From Martinezella rhizogenes (GTDB taxonomy: Bacteria; Pseudomonadota; Alphaproteobacteria; Rhizobiales; Rhizobiaceae), in assembly GCA_013322215.1 (NCBI GenBank), contig JAAMEZ010000026.1, positions 62,001 through 126,000 of the forward strand: a DNA stretch of 64,000 nt, written 5' to 3'. Made by a program: the position numbers and the translations under genes. The notes under the pieces were generated by a model. It was not told the DNA's origin. It saw nothing but the letters and a program-made list of their open reading frames with translations, and did no database searches. Each line of letters begins with the position of its first letter. The stretch's first letter is position 1. Shown in pieces: positions 39,775 to 49,360 of the stretch.

Positions 39775-41076
39775 ATGATCCATCTACGTGGGGCCAAGGC
39801 CCTTCGAATCGCCGCTATTGCCGCCACCACAGGGCTGGCAATCCTGGCCGGCGCGACGGGCGCTGCCGCCGACACTGTCGTCAAATGGCTGCATCTGGAA
39901 ACCGATCCGACCTATGTCGCCGTCTGGCGCAAGATCGCCGATCAGTATGAGGCCAAGCATCCCGGCACGAAGATCGAGATGCAGTTCCTGGCCAACGAGG
40001 CCTTCAAGGCGAAGCTGCCGACACTGCTGCAATCGAAGGACGCTCCCGATTTCTTCTTCAGCTGGGGCGGCGGCGTCTTGAAGCAGCAGCAACAGACCGG
40101 CACGTTGCTGGATCTGACCGCAGCGATGAATGCCAAGGATGGCGCCTGGCTGAAAAGCTACAATCAGGCGGCGGTCAAGGGCCTGACTTTCGATAACAAA
40201 ATCAGCGCCGTACCCTACAAGCTCGGCACGGTTTCCTTCTTCTACAACAAAGCCTTGTTCGCCAAGGCTGGCGTCGATGCGAGTGCCATCAAGACCTGGG
40301 ACGACTATCTGGCTGCGGTCAAGAAGATCAAGGCTGCCGGTATTGCGCCGATCGCCGGCGGCGGCGGCGAGAAGTGGCCGATCCATTTCTACTGGAGCTA
40401 TCTGGTGATGCGCGACGGCGGTCAGCAGGTCTTCAACGACGCCAAGAACGGCAAGGGCAACGGCTTCAACGATCCCTCGATCATCAAGGCCGGCGAGCAG
40501 CTTGCCGAGCTCGGCAAGCTCGAACCCTTCCAGCCCGGCTATCTCGGCACCACCTGGCCGCAGGCGCTCGGCGTCTTCGGTGACGGCAAGGCTGCCATGA
40601 TCCTCGGCTTCGAAAATACGGTTGCCAACCAGCGCACCAATGCCGGCGACGGCAAGGGCCTGGCGGATGACAATGTCGGCCGCTTCGCCTTCCCGGCCGT
40701 GACCGGCGGTGCGGGCGCTCCGACCGATACGCTCGGTGGCCTGAACGGCTGGGCCGTCACCAAGAAGGCTCCACCGGAAGCGCTCGATTTCCTCGCCTAT
40801 CTGACCAATGCCGAAAACGAGCGCACCATGGCGCAGGCCGGCATGATCATCCCGGTTGCCGTCGGCGCCGAAGACGGTGTCAAGGGTCCGCTGATGCACG
40901 AGGCCGCCGATCAGCTCGCGCATTCGACCTGGCACCAGAACTTCTTCGACCAGGATCTTGGCCCCTCGGTCGGCCGCGTCGTCAACGATGTGGCCGTCGG
41001 TATCGTCTCCGGCCAGATTTCGCCAAAGGATGGCGCGCAGCAGGTCCAGGACGCCTTCGAACAGGACCAGCTCTAG
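39775..41076 (+). CDS. Extracellular solute-binding protein family 1
   Basis: A 433-residue CUT1 sugar-binding protein with a Sec signal peptide (cleavage near GAAAD, about residue 33). The mature protein opens with VVKWLHLETDPTYV. It is the first gene of a plus-strand transporter operon (binding protein, two permeases, ATPase) and diverges from the ROK regulator. GGGAGGAG precedes the ATG. It is not closely similar to the other binding proteins in the window. Ligand unknown; a plant-derived di- or oligosaccharide would fit the context. Confidence 0.92.
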   Translation: MIHLRGAKALRIAAIAATTGLAILAGATGAAADTVVKWLHLETDPTYVAVWRKIADQYEAKHPGTKIEMQFLANEAFKAKLPTLLQSKDAPDFFFSWGGGVLKQQQQTGTLLDLTAAMNAKDGAWLKSYNQAAVKGLTFDNKISAVPYKLGTVSFFYNKALFAKAGVDASAIKTWDDYLAAVKKIKAAGIAPIAGGGGEKWPIHFYWSYLVMRDGGQQVFNDAKNGKGNGFNDPSIIKAGEQLAELGKLEPFQPGYLGTTWPQALGVFGDGKAAMILGFENTVANQRTNAGDGKGLADDNVGRFAFPAVTGGAGAPTDTLGGLNGWAVTKKAPPEALDFLAYLTNAENERTMAQAGMIIPVAVGAEDGVKGPLMHEAADQLAHSTWHQNFFDQDLGPSVGRVVNDVAVGIVSGQISPKDGAQQVQDAFEQDQL

Positions 41077-41097
41077 CGGCATCCGGCGTCGGCCGCT
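41075..41097 (+). other. Small hairpin after the binding-protein gene
   Basis: AGCGGC and GCCGCT pair around an 11-base loop directly at the stop codon of the binding-protein gene, before the permease genes. Such hairpins often stabilise the upstream mRNA so that the binding protein is made in excess. There is no U-run, so I do not call it a terminator. Confidence 0.35.
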
Positions 41098-41148
41098 CCC
41101 TTGTGTCGGCGCCGGTTTTTCTTTGAACTGCAATCGTCGAGACTGCCC

Positions 41149-42087
41149 ATGACCGATGTCAGCGCTACGACCACTATGCCCTCTGTCGCAAGAGCAAGAC
41201 CCGCCGCGAAGCGAAAATCGCCGGCCGCGCGCGGTCGCCTGCCCGTTATCCTGCTATTCCTGCCGCCGGCGCTGTTGCTCTTCACCATCTTCGTCATCCT
41301 GCCGATGGGGGAGGCGGCTTGGTACAGCCTCTACCGCTGGAACGGCTATGGCCCGCCGACCGAGTTCGTAGGGCTGCGCAATTTCCAGGTGCTGTTCAAG
41401 AACGGCGCCTTCCTGACGTCGCTGAAGAACAATGCGCTGATCATCGTCGTGTCGATTGCGATCCAGGTGCCGCTTGCCATCTGGCTGGCGACGATGCTGG
41501 CGCACCGCATTCGCGGCGTCGTGCTCTTTCGGCTGATCTTCTTCCTGCCGTACGTGCTCGCCGAAGTCGCCGCCGGGCTGATCTGGCGCTTCGTCTATGA
41601 TGGCGATTATGGCCTGTTTGCAGCAATCGCGCATTTTCTCGGCACGCCGACGCCCTATGTGCTCGCCGATAAAGACCTGGCGATGTACGCCGTGCTCGGC
41701 GTCATCGTGTGGAAATATTTCGGCTTTCACATGATGCTGTTCATCGCCGGCATGCAGTCGCTCGACAAGAGCGTCTTGGAGGCGGCCGAGATCGACGGCG
41801 CCACCGGCTGGCAGAAGTTCCGCTACGTGACGTTGCCGCTGCTCGGCTCGACGCTGCGTCTCTCCGTGTTCTTCGCCGTCGTCGGATCGCTGCAGCTTTT
41901 CGACATGATCATGCCGCTCACCGGCGGCGGCCCGTTCAACTCGACCCAGACGATGGTGACTTTCCTCTACAATTTCGGCGTCACCCGCATGCAGGTCGGC
42001 CTCGGCAGCGCCGTCGGCGTCGTGCTGTTCGTGATCTGCGTCACCCTCGCCTTCGGCTACAAACGGATATTTATGCGCAATGACTGA
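41149..42087 (+). CDS. Carbohydrate ABC transporter permease (MalF type)
   Basis: A 312-residue permease with a polar N-terminal tail (about 35 residues), six predicted helices and an EAA loop (LEAAEIDGATGWQKFRYVTLP). The start at 41149 gives the usual tail; the open frame begins 16 codons earlier. Its end overlaps the next permease by 8 bp. Confidence 0.92.
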   Translation: MTDVSATTTMPSVARARPAAKRKSPAARGRLPVILLFLPPALLLFTIFVILPMGEAAWYSLYRWNGYGPPTEFVGLRNFQVLFKNGAFLTSLKNNALIIVVSIAIQVPLAIWLATMLAHRIRGVVLFRLIFFLPYVLAEVAAGLIWRFVYDGDYGLFAAIAHFLGTPTPYVLADKDLAMYAVLGVIVWKYFGFHMMLFIAGMQSLDKSVLEAAEIDGATGWQKFRYVTLPLLGSTLRLSVFFAVVGSLQLFDMIMPLTGGGPFNSTQTMVTFLYNFGVTRMQVGLGSAVGVVLFVICVTLAFGYKRIFMRND

Positions 42088-42928
42088 TCTGGCCTCATCC
42101 GTTCGACTGACCACCGGCACGAAGATCTATCTTTATGTGTCGCTGACCATCATTGCCGCCATCGTGCTGATCCCGCTGCTGACGACAGCGCTCGGCGGCT
42201 TCAAGACGCTCGGCGATCTCCGCACCAATCCGTTCGGCCTGCCGGCCGAGTGGCACCTCGAGAACTATACCGGCATCCTCTTCGGTGACCGCTACTGGCG
42301 GCAGATGATGAATTCTTTGATCATCGCCGTTCTCACCGTCTTCCTGACGCTGTCGGTTTCGGCCATGGCTGCCTTCGCCTTCGCGCATGTGAAGTTCTTC
42401 GGCTCGAACTTCCTGCTGAACTATTTCCTCATCGGCCTGATGTTTCCGGCGGCCACCGCCATCCTCCCGCTTTTCATCCGCATCCGCGATCTCGGCCTGC
42501 TCAATACCTATTGGGGGGTGGTGCTGCCGCAGGTGGCTTTCGGCCTCGGCATGAGCATCCTGCTCTTCCGGAACTATTTTCGAAACCTTCCGGAAGAATT
42601 GTTCCAGGCCGCCTTTGTCGACGGCTGCGGCTATATTCGCTTCTTCTGGCATATTTCGCTGCCGCTCTCGCGGCCGATCATTGCGACCGTCAGCATCATC
42701 TCCTTCGTCGGCAGCTGGAACAGCTACATCCTGCCGCTGATCATGCTGAACTCGGACTCGATCTATCCCTGGCCGCTCGGCATGATGGTCTATAGCGGCG
42801 AATTCGGCACGGAATGGGAGCTGGTGCTTGCCTTCATCACGCTGACCATCCTGCCCACCGTCATCGTCTTCTTCCTGGCGCAGAAGCACATCATTGCCGG
42901 CCTCACCGCCGGCGCAGTGAAATCCTGA
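42080..42928 (+). CDS. Carbohydrate ABC transporter permease (MalG type)
   Basis: A 282-residue permease with six predicted helices and an EAA loop in FQAAFVDGCGYIRFFWHISLP. It overlaps the MalF-type gene by 8 bp and forms the inner-membrane channel with it. A RIME begins four bases after its stop. Confidence 0.92.
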   Translation: MTDLASSVRLTTGTKIYLYVSLTIIAAIVLIPLLTTALGGFKTLGDLRTNPFGLPAEWHLENYTGILFGDRYWRQMMNSLIIAVLTVFLTLSVSAMAAFAFAHVKFFGSNFLLNYFLIGLMFPAATAILPLFIRIRDLGLLNTYWGVVLPQVAFGLGMSILLFRNYFRNLPEELFQAAFVDGCGYIRFFWHISLPLSRPIIATVSIISFVGSWNSYILPLIMLNSDSIYPWPLGMMVYSGEFGTEWELVLAFITLTILPTVIVFFLAQKHIIAGLTAGAVKS

Positions 42929-42932
42929 GCCT

Positions 42933-43033
42933 AGAGCGGCTCAGCTTTTCACGAAATCTCTGAACCGCTCTATCTCTTTGTTTTTAGCAATTCCGGACGG
43001 AAAACCGCTACGCACTTTCCCTGGAATTGCTCT
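42933..43033. repeat. RIME1-like element, copy 4, inside a transport operon
   Basis: AGAGCGGCTCAG with CTGAACCGCTCT and GCAATTCC with GGAATTGC reproduce both stems. It separates the second permease gene from the ATPase gene of the same operon, ending 18 bp before the ATPase start, so its hairpins would be present in the polycistronic mRNA. Confidence 0.85.
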
Positions 43034-43051
43034 CATCGGAGCACAAACAAC

Positions 43052-44122
43052 ATGGCATCCGTCGAACTGCACAACATCCACAAGGCCTATGGGGCGCTCA
43101 CCGTCATCCACGATATCTCGCTTTCGATCGAGGACGGCGAGTTCATCGCGCTCGTCGGCCCTTCCGGCTGCGGCAAGTCCACGCTGTTGCGGATGATCGC
43201 CGGGTTGGAAGAGATCACCGACGGCGACGTGTCGATCGGCGGTCAGGTGGTGAATTCCATGACGCCGCGCGAGCGCAACATCGCCATGGTCTTCCAGTCC
43301 TACGCGCTCTATCCGCACATGACGGTCGCGGAGAATATGGGCTTCAACCTGAAGCTCTCGGGCGAGACCAAGCAGGTGATCGAACAGCGGGTCAACGAAG
43401 CCGCGCGCATGCTCGATCTCACCAAGCTGCTCGACCGCAAGCCAGCGCAGCTCTCGGGCGGTCAGCGCCAGCGCGTCGCCATGGGTCGCGCCATCGTTCG
43501 CAACCCCGCCGTCTTCCTGTTCGACGAGCCGCTCTCCAACCTCGATGCGAAGCTGCGCGTGCAGATGCGTTCTGAAATCAAGGCGCTGCATCAGAAGGTG
43601 CAGACCACCTCGATCTACGTCACCCACGATCAGATCGAGGCGATGACGCTTGCCGATCGGATCGTCGTGCTGAACCAGGGCAAGATCGAGCAGCAGGGCA
43701 CGCCGATCGAGCTTTACCGCAAGCCGGCCAATCTCTTCGTCGCCGGCTTCATCGGTTCGCCGGCCATGAATTTTCTCGACGGTACGGTCGAGGGTGTCGA
43801 TGGCGCGCCGGCCGTGCGGCTGAAGGACAGCACGCCGATCCGCATCGCCGGGGAACGCAAGGTGAAGGTGGGCCAGAGTGTGAAAGTTGGTCTCAGGCCC
43901 GAGCATCTGAGCCTTGCAAGCGGTGGTTCGCCGCTCACCGGCCAGACATTGCTTGTGGAGCCGACCGGCGCGCAGACCCATGTGCTCTTCGACCTTGCCG
44001 GCGAACAGGTGACGGCCGTTGTCGATGGTGAGGCGCCGGTGCGCTATGGCCAGCCGCTGAATGTCTCGGTGAGCCCGGAGCAAGTCTACGTCTTCGACGC
44101 GTCGAGCGGTCTTGCTCTTTAA
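43052..44122 (+). CDS. Sugar ABC transporter ATP-binding protein (UgpC/MalK type)
   Basis: A 356-residue ATPase: Walker A GPSGCGKST at 36-44, signature LSGGQ at 134-138, Walker B FLFDE at 155-159, TOBE domain from about 235. It energises the transporter encoded just upstream. Its ribosome-binding site is weak (GGAG 11 bases before the ATG), possibly because the RIME has displaced the original leader. Its stop overlaps the stop of the convergent DUF427 gene by four bases. Confidence 0.92.
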   Translation: MASVELHNIHKAYGALTVIHDISLSIEDGEFIALVGPSGCGKSTLLRMIAGLEEITDGDVSIGGQVVNSMTPRERNIAMVFQSYALYPHMTVAENMGFNLKLSGETKQVIEQRVNEAARMLDLTKLLDRKPAQLSGGQRQRVAMGRAIVRNPAVFLFDEPLSNLDAKLRVQMRSEIKALHQKVQTTSIYVTHDQIEAMTLADRIVVLNQGKIEQQGTPIELYRKPANLFVAGFIGSPAMNFLDGTVEGVDGAPAVRLKDSTPIRIAGERKVKVGQSVKVGLRPEHLSLASGGSPLTGQTLLVEPTGAQTHVLFDLAGEQVTAVVDGEAPVRYGQPLNVSVSPEQVYVFDASSGLAL

Positions 44123-44496
44123 GTCACGATATCGATGGAATCGACGCGATCCGGATAGAAGGCCATGTAGTCCTTGATCCGGCCGACCGAAGGATAGGGG
44201 GTCTCATAGGTCCAGATGGCGTTCACCGAGCGCTCGCCGCCGGCCGGGATGCTGTAGTAGGAGCATTCGCCCTTGTAGGGACAGTAGGTTTCGTGAGTGG
44301 TCCTTTCCAGCAACGACATGTTGACATCCTTCCGCGGGATATAGATCACGGCCGGATAGGATGCTTCCTTGAGCGACAGCGCCTCATGCGTATCGGCGAT
44401 GACCTTGCCGGCGACTGACACGGTGACATGGGCCTGCTTTTCCTCGATCGTGATCGGATGATCCGGACCGGGGATCTTGACCAGCTTTTCGGGCAT
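44119..44496 (-). CDS. DUF427 domain protein
   Basis: A 125-residue protein of the DUF427 family, single beta-rich domain, with the conserved motifs LLERTTHETYCPYKGECSYY and, near the end, AFYPDRVD. Function is not established; family members are small cytoplasmic proteins sometimes linked to nucleotide-like ligands. GAGGAGAG precedes the ATG. The gene is convergent with, and overlaps, the sugar ATPase, and is separated from the next TetR gene by an intergenic repeat. Confidence 0.9.
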   Translation of the reverse strand: MPEKLVKIPGPDHPITIEEKQAHVTVSVAGKVIADTHEALSLKEASYPAVIYIPRKDVNMSLLERTTHETYCPYKGECSYYSIPAGGERSVNAIWTYETPYPSVGRIKDYMAFYPDRVDSIDIVT

Positions 44497-44550
44497 TCTT
44501 GCTCTCCTCAGCTTTGATGACAGTCGGCGAAGCTCGGTTTTGTCGTACTT

Positions 44551-44735
44551 ATGTGCCTGGCCCCTCGCCCCACTCTCTCGCCGCTTTGCGGGAAGAGGCG
44601 GCTTTAAAATGGGAATAGCTCCGGTGAACAGACATGCTGTCTTGCGCGATCGTTCCCTCTCCCACCGTTTCAACGGGGAGAGGGTTAGGGTGAGGAGCCA
44701 AGCACGAAACCGTGGCAGCAGGAAGCTTGCCTGAC
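44551..44735. repeat. Dispersed intergenic repeat, 'CCCTCTCCCCGC' family, diverged long copy
   Basis: Opens with GTGCCTGGCCCCTCGCCCC, contains CCCTCTCCCACCGTTTCAAC followed by GGGGAGAGGG and then GTGAGGAGCCAAGC, and ends with CTTGCCTGAC. The layout matches 28228-28413, with more substitutions. It fills most of the gap between the DUF427 gene and the TetR gene. Confidence 0.65.
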
Positions 44736-44776
44736 GTTCTCAGTTCAAATGCATATAGGAAGCGTCCTGCCGATTA

Positions 44777-45409
44777 TCAGGTCTCTCGCGGCGCTCGTGT
44801 TTTCGGGGCGCCCCAGCGCAGGCCATCCATCAACAGGCGCACGAGGCGGCGAGACCGGTCGTACCATTCGGGCGAACTGGGCATGGAATAGGTGCCGGAC
44901 AGTGCGTGCAGCACATCGGTACTGTCGACATCGGTGCGGATCGAGCCGGCGGCGACCGCACGGTCGATCAGGCCTGAGAGCACGACCGGCACCTTGCCGT
45001 AACTATCGGCGAAGAGCTTGGAATTGCTGCTGATGAGGATGCGCAGGCTGTCGGCCATGCCGCGTTTCGTTGCGATGTAACCGACGAAGCGGTTCATCCA
45101 TTCCTCCAGAGCCTCATCCGGTGCGTGTTCGCGCGAAAGCTCTTCGGCGGCATCGCACAGCGCCTCGACTTCGTGATGATAAACCGCTTCCACCAGGTGT
45201 TCCCGGCTCGGAAAATGGCGATAGAGCGTTCCGATCCCGACATCCGCGCGGCGAGCTATATCTTCCAGGGAGGCGGCTGTGCCGTGGCTGGCGAAGGCTT
45301 GTGCTGCAACTTCGATCAACTTGTCATAGTTGCGTCGCGCGTCGGCGCGCAGACGCCTGCTTTCATTCGGCAGCATAGTCTTCGGTTCCGGCAACGGCTT
45401 GCGCGCCAA
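44777..45409 (-). CDS. TetR family transcriptional regulator
   Basis: A 210-residue repressor with a TetR helix-turn-helix at about 28-75 (LIEVAAQAFASHGTAASLE, then GIGTLYRHFPSREHLVEAVY) and a C-terminal ligand domain. The best start is a TTG at 45409 with AAGGAG seven bases upstream; an ATG 11 codons later (45376) is the alternative. Its target is not clear; it may be the DUF427 gene on the same strand or its own promoter. Confidence 0.9.
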   Translation of the reverse strand: MARKPLPEPKTMLPNESRRLRADARRNYDKLIEVAAQAFASHGTAASLEDIARRADVGIGTLYRHFPSREHLVEAVYHHEVEALCDAAEELSREHAPDEALEEWMNRFVGYIATKRGMADSLRILISSNSKLFADSYGKVPVVLSGLIDRAVAAGSIRTDVDSTDVLHALSGTYSMPSSPEWYDRSRRLVRLLMDGLRWGAPKTRAPRET

Positions 45410-45596
45410 TTTCTGCTCCTTGCGGATTGCCAGGTGATGATATCCGGCATTCGCGTCAGATAGTGCGCGGCAATATCTTCTCCATGGCGAAATACAGGAG
45501 GATTGTTATCGCATTCGGCATCGAGGCGCCATTGCCGCAAGCGGGAATCGGGTTTGCGAGAATCGGGAAGGATGTTTGTGCGGATTTTTGGCCGGC

Positions 45597-47468
45597 TTAT
45601 GGAGACGGTGCGCCGAAATGGTTTGGCCCAAAGCCTGGTCCCAGGTTCGGTCCGAAGTCCGATCCTGAATTCGGCCCGAAGTTTGGGCCTTGCTCGAAAT
45701 TGGCGAAAGGGGCGGGCGGATTGTCACGAGCCGGGGGAACGTCGAGGTAGCTCATGATGTTCTCGACATGGTTGACCTGCGAGCGCAGGCTGTCGAGCGA
45801 TTTGCCCGTCAGATTGGTGCCGGCCGGCAGTTGCGCTGTCAGCGGGTTTTCGTAACGGCCATTGACGCGCAGCTCGTAATAGAGATGCGGGCCGGTCGAG
45901 TAACCCGTCGAGCCGACATAGGCGATGACCTGGCCCTGGGTGACGCGCTGGCCGACGCGCAGATCCGAAGGCGTTGCCGAAATATGGGCATAGGTGGTTT
46001 CGTAACCGCCGTCGTGGCGGATGCGGACATATTTGCCGTAGCCGGTTTCCCAGGAAATCTTCTCGACAACACCATCGCCGGCCGCCTGGATGGGGCTCCC
46101 CATCGGCGCGCGGAAGTCGACGCCATTGTGGAATTTCCTCACACCCAGGATCGGGTGGATACGCCAGGCGAAACCATCGCCGAGCGTGCCGTTCGGCACC
46201 GGCCGATGCACGAGCGACTTCGCGATCGAGTGACCACTCTCGTCATAGAATTCCGAGGGGCCTTCACCTTCGTTCTTATGCAGGTAGAAGCGATGCGTGT
46301 CGCCATCGGCGTGGAATTCGATGAACATCAGCTCGCTCCGGCCGTCATCCGCCTTGCGGAAGAGCAGGTCAACGCTGTCGGGAGCATCGTCGATGCTGGT
46401 GAGCGAAATGCCCTTGGCCTTGGCGAGCTTGATGAGCTGAGAGGCATATTCCTTGGTCAGTCCGGCTCTTTCGAGCTTGTCGCTGACTGCCCGTTCATCG
46501 CTCTCGTCAACACCCTTCAAATCGACTGCGGCAACCTCCGTCGAGGATGGAGCGTCGGCCTGGCTTTCGCTGTAGAGCGTGGAAAACAGCCTGTCATTGG
46601 CCATCGGAACGAAGCCATTGGCATCGTCGCGGGCAACGACGCGCTCCCGCGTCTTGTCGCCGCTGAGGCGAGCCATAATCAGCTTCGGGCGGGCATTGGG
46701 GCCTTTTTTCTCAAGCAGCAGTTCCAGGCTATCGCCGGGGGAAACGGTGTCTGTCTCCAGTGCGCGCTGCAGCTCGTCGCCGGCATCGCTGCTCAGGCCC
46801 GCAGACGCCAGGATGTCCTGCAGATCCTGCTTGTCCTTCGGCATGGATACGAGCCGGTGGAACTCGCGGCCGGTTTCGCCGGTCGTCGCGCGCGATACGC
46901 TGACGTTCAGCGGCACGCCGCGAACCGGAAAGCGAGAGCGGCGCACGGCATCATAATGCGTGGTCTGCGGATAGATACCGTGGCGGATATCCGAAAGCGA
47001 CGGAGGCGAAAATACCACGTTGTCGGCGCGTTCGTCGCCATAGGAGGCATTGATGGCGCTTGCGCCATCACGTGCCAGGGCGGTTTCGTCGGATTTAAAG
47101 ACCAGCGTCGTGCGATGATAGGTGAAGATGCGGGTTTCGCCGCTTGAGAGTTTTTCGGCCACCTGCGCAAAGCGGGAACCGTCGAAATGCTGTTTTGCGG
47201 CCAGCCGGCTGGCTTTGCGCATGGCGGGCTGAGGGCGCGCGAGCTGGGCCGTGCGCACCGGCGTTGCCCGCTCGATCGTGTGACGCGCCAGCAAGGGATA
47301 CAGCACGGTGGCGAGCAGGCCGAAGGACGCGGTACCTGCGAGACCGATGACGATCAGGTGGCGAAGATGGGCGGAGCGGGGCAGAAATGGAATATGAAAA
47401 TCATGATGCGGCCGCGCCTGGATAGCAGCCTCTGCAGGAAATTGAACGCGCAATGGACTTTCGGCCAT
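45597..47468 (-). CDS. M23-family peptidase-like membrane protein, zinc site incomplete, Gly-Pro-Asn repeat tail
   Basis: A 623-residue protein with one membrane helix (about 36-60), a long periplasmic region and a C-terminal M23/LytM domain (about 430-560). The first zinc motif HNGVD is kept, but the usual HxH motif reads HLYYE, so the second zinc ligand is Tyr. This suggests a peptidoglycan-binding or regulatory role rather than an endopeptidase. The last 35 residues are a low-complexity tail in which FGPN-type units recur (NFGPN, DFGPN, GFGPN). It stands alone; 187 bp without a gene follow the stop. Confidence 0.88.
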   Translation of the reverse strand: MAESPLRVQFPAEAAIQARPHHDFHIPFLPRSAHLRHLIVIGLAGTASFGLLATVLYPLLARHTIERATPVRTAQLARPQPAMRKASRLAAKQHFDGSRFAQVAEKLSSGETRIFTYHRTTLVFKSDETALARDGASAINASYGDERADNVVFSPPSLSDIRHGIYPQTTHYDAVRRSRFPVRGVPLNVSVSRATTGETGREFHRLVSMPKDKQDLQDILASAGLSSDAGDELQRALETDTVSPGDSLELLLEKKGPNARPKLIMARLSGDKTRERVVARDDANGFVPMANDRLFSTLYSESQADAPSSTEVAAVDLKGVDESDERAVSDKLERAGLTKEYASQLIKLAKAKGISLTSIDDAPDSVDLLFRKADDGRSELMFIEFHADGDTHRFYLHKNEGEGPSEFYDESGHSIAKSLVHRPVPNGTLGDGFAWRIHPILGVRKFHNGVDFRAPMGSPIQAAGDGVVEKISWETGYGKYVRIRHDGGYETTYAHISATPSDLRVGQRVTQGQVIAYVGSTGYSTGPHLYYELRVNGRYENPLTAQLPAGTNLTGKSLDSLRSQVNHVENIMSYLDVPPARDNPPAPFANFEQGPNFGPNSGSDFGPNLGPGFGPNHFGAPSP

Positions 47469-47600
47469 GAAGTGAGGAACCCTGCAGATTGCGGTGGGCC
47501 CAAACTAGGGCAAATCATGGCGAAATCTAGGCAAATATTACGAGTCAGTTAATTGCCGTGATCGTCCACAGGGCGAGATTCGCGAGTTCCAGATGATTCG

Positions 47601-48959
47601 TCAACCGAAGATGGTGTCGTAGAGCAGTTTGAAGTTCAGCACCAGGATGATCGCGGCAACTATCCATGATAGCACGGCGATGCTTCTGGAGATGACGAAA
47701 CTGCCCATTTTCTCGCGATTTGTCACGAATTGGACCAATGGAATAACGGCAAAGGGCAATTGCATTGATAGCACGACCTGGCTCAGCACGAGCAGGTTTG
47801 CAGTGCCTTTTTCACCATAAATGGCGGTCACGCACACAACCGGAATAATTGCGAGGCCGCGGGTCAAAAGTCGCCTTGCCCAATGCGGAATCCTGAGCCG
47901 GAGAAAGCCTTCCATCACGATCTGGCCGGCAAGTGTCGCCGTCACTGTCGAGTTGAGGCCGGAGGCGAGCAGCGCCACTGCAAACAGCGTCGAGGCGATG
48001 CCGAGGCCGAGCAGCGGCGACAACAGCTCATAGGCCTGGCCGATCTCGGCCACATCCGAGTGGCCGGTGGTATGGAAGGCGGCAGCGGCGACGATCAGGA
48101 TCGCGGCATTGACGAAGAGTGCCAGCATCAGTGCGACGGTGCTGTCGACCGTCGCCCATTTGATGGCATCGCGGCGACCCTCTTCCGTGCGTTTGTAGGC
48201 GCGGGTCTGCACGATGGAAGAATGCAGATAGAGATTATGCGGCATAACCGTCGCGCCGATGATGCCCATGGCGATATAGAGCATTGCGGGGTTGGTGACG
48301 ATTTCGGGTGAGGGGATGAAGCCGTGGAGGATTGCCGCCACCGGTGGCGCGGCCGCTGCGATCTGGACGGCAAAACAGATGGCGATGACGGTCAGCAGCG
48401 CAATGACGAAAGCTTCGAGATAGCGGAAGCCCTTGCTCATCAGAAGCAGTAGTAAAAAGGCGTCGAGCGCCGTGATCAGCGCGCCGCCGATCAGCGGAAT
48501 TCCGAAGAGCAGCTGCAATGCGATCGCCGTGCCGATGACTTCGGCAAGGTCGCAGGCGATAATGGCGAGCTCACAGGCAAACCATAGCGCCAGATTGACC
48601 GGCCGCGGATAGTGATCACGACAGGCTTGTGCAAGATCGCGGCCGGTGGCGATACCGAGCCTTGCCGAAAGTGCCTGCAACAGGATCGCCATCAGGTTCG
48701 ACAACATGATGACGGTGAGAAGCGTATAGCCGAACTGCGCACCGCCGGCGAGATCGGTCGCCCAGTTGCCGGGGTCCATGTAGCCGACGGAAATCATGTA
48801 ACCCGGGCCGACGAAAGCAATCAGGCGCCGAATCCAGCTGCCGCCATGAGGAACCTTAACCGTGGCATTGACTTCGGGAAGGCTCGGACGATCATCCTCG
48901 TCGCGGCTGGCAAACTGCCATTCGCGCCGCTGCGCTGCAGCTTCCTGAACTTGCGTCAT
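47601..48959 (-). CDS. mntH: Nramp-family manganese/divalent metal transporter
   Basis: A 452-residue proton-coupled metal transporter with 11 predicted helices. The metal-site motifs DPGN (TM1, in [15 protein letters not shown]) and MPHN (TM6, in [10 protein letters not shown]) are intact. The ATG at 48959 follows GGAG; one seven codons earlier (48980) lacks a site. In rhizobia mntH is usually controlled by the Fur-like regulator Mur; an inverted ATGCAAT/ATTGCAT pair lies 60-95 bp upstream, but I cannot call it a Mur box with confidence. Confidence 0.95.
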   Translation of the reverse strand: MTQVQEAAAQRREWQFASRDEDDRPSLPEVNATVKVPHGGSWIRRLIAFVGPGYMISVGYMDPGNWATDLAGGAQFGYTLLTVIMLSNLMAILLQALSARLGIATGRDLAQACRDHYPRPVNLALWFACELAIIACDLAEVIGTAIALQLLFGIPLIGGALITALDAFLLLLLMSKGFRYLEAFVIALLTVIAICFAVQIAAAAPPVAAILHGFIPSPEIVTNPAMLYIAMGIIGATVMPHNLYLHSSIVQTRAYKRTEEGRRDAIKWATVDSTVALMLALFVNAAILIVAAAAFHTTGHSDVAEIGQAYELLSPLLGLGIASTLFAVALLASGLNSTVTATLAGQIVMEGFLRLRIPHWARRLLTRGLAIIPVVCVTAIYGEKGTANLLVLSQVVLSMQLPFAVIPLVQFVTNREKMGSFVISRSIAVLSWIVAAIILVLNFKLLYDTIFG

Positions 48960-49360
48960 GCGGGGCTCCGGGAGGGTCATGCTATGAGACTACTAAACAA
49001 ATATGACCGATATCAGAATTATGCAATAGGCTATATTTCAATGGCCATTGCATTGTCTTCGGCCGAAGCCCTGGCCTGCCGGTCGTTTGCCTGTGGGACG
49101 AACGCCGCGCTGGTCGGCGCCGGCGATGCCTGAGCCTTTGAGGGGGGCGGATCAACCCGAAGGTTGCGATCGGGGCGAAGAAGCCCTCTTGCCGGCGGAG
49201 TGCGTAGCCGTTTTTGAGCAAGGGAGGCGGAGGGTGGAGCGGTTGGCGACCCTGTGTGGCGTACCAATGCGACGGTGGGTTTGACGGCTTGCTCGATCTC
49301 GTTCCGGATCAGAAGGCCTTTCGCCATTCAAGACGGCGAAAGGCGGCTTTCCGTCAGCGC
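48960..49360. other. Region between mntH and the dioxygenase gene
   Basis: About 400 bp. Near mntH it is AT-richer (48985-49060) and holds the inverted pair ATGCAAT (49021-49027) and ATTGCAT (49047-49053), probably part of the mntH promoter. The rest is GC-rich, with several short overlapping open frames but no recognisable gene or clear ribosome-binding site. Confidence 0.5.

Noticed and set aside
49031..49327. 98-codon minus-strand open frame upstream of mntH
   Set aside because: No recognisable domain, no good ribosome-binding site and low-complexity composition; left as unassigned intergenic DNA.
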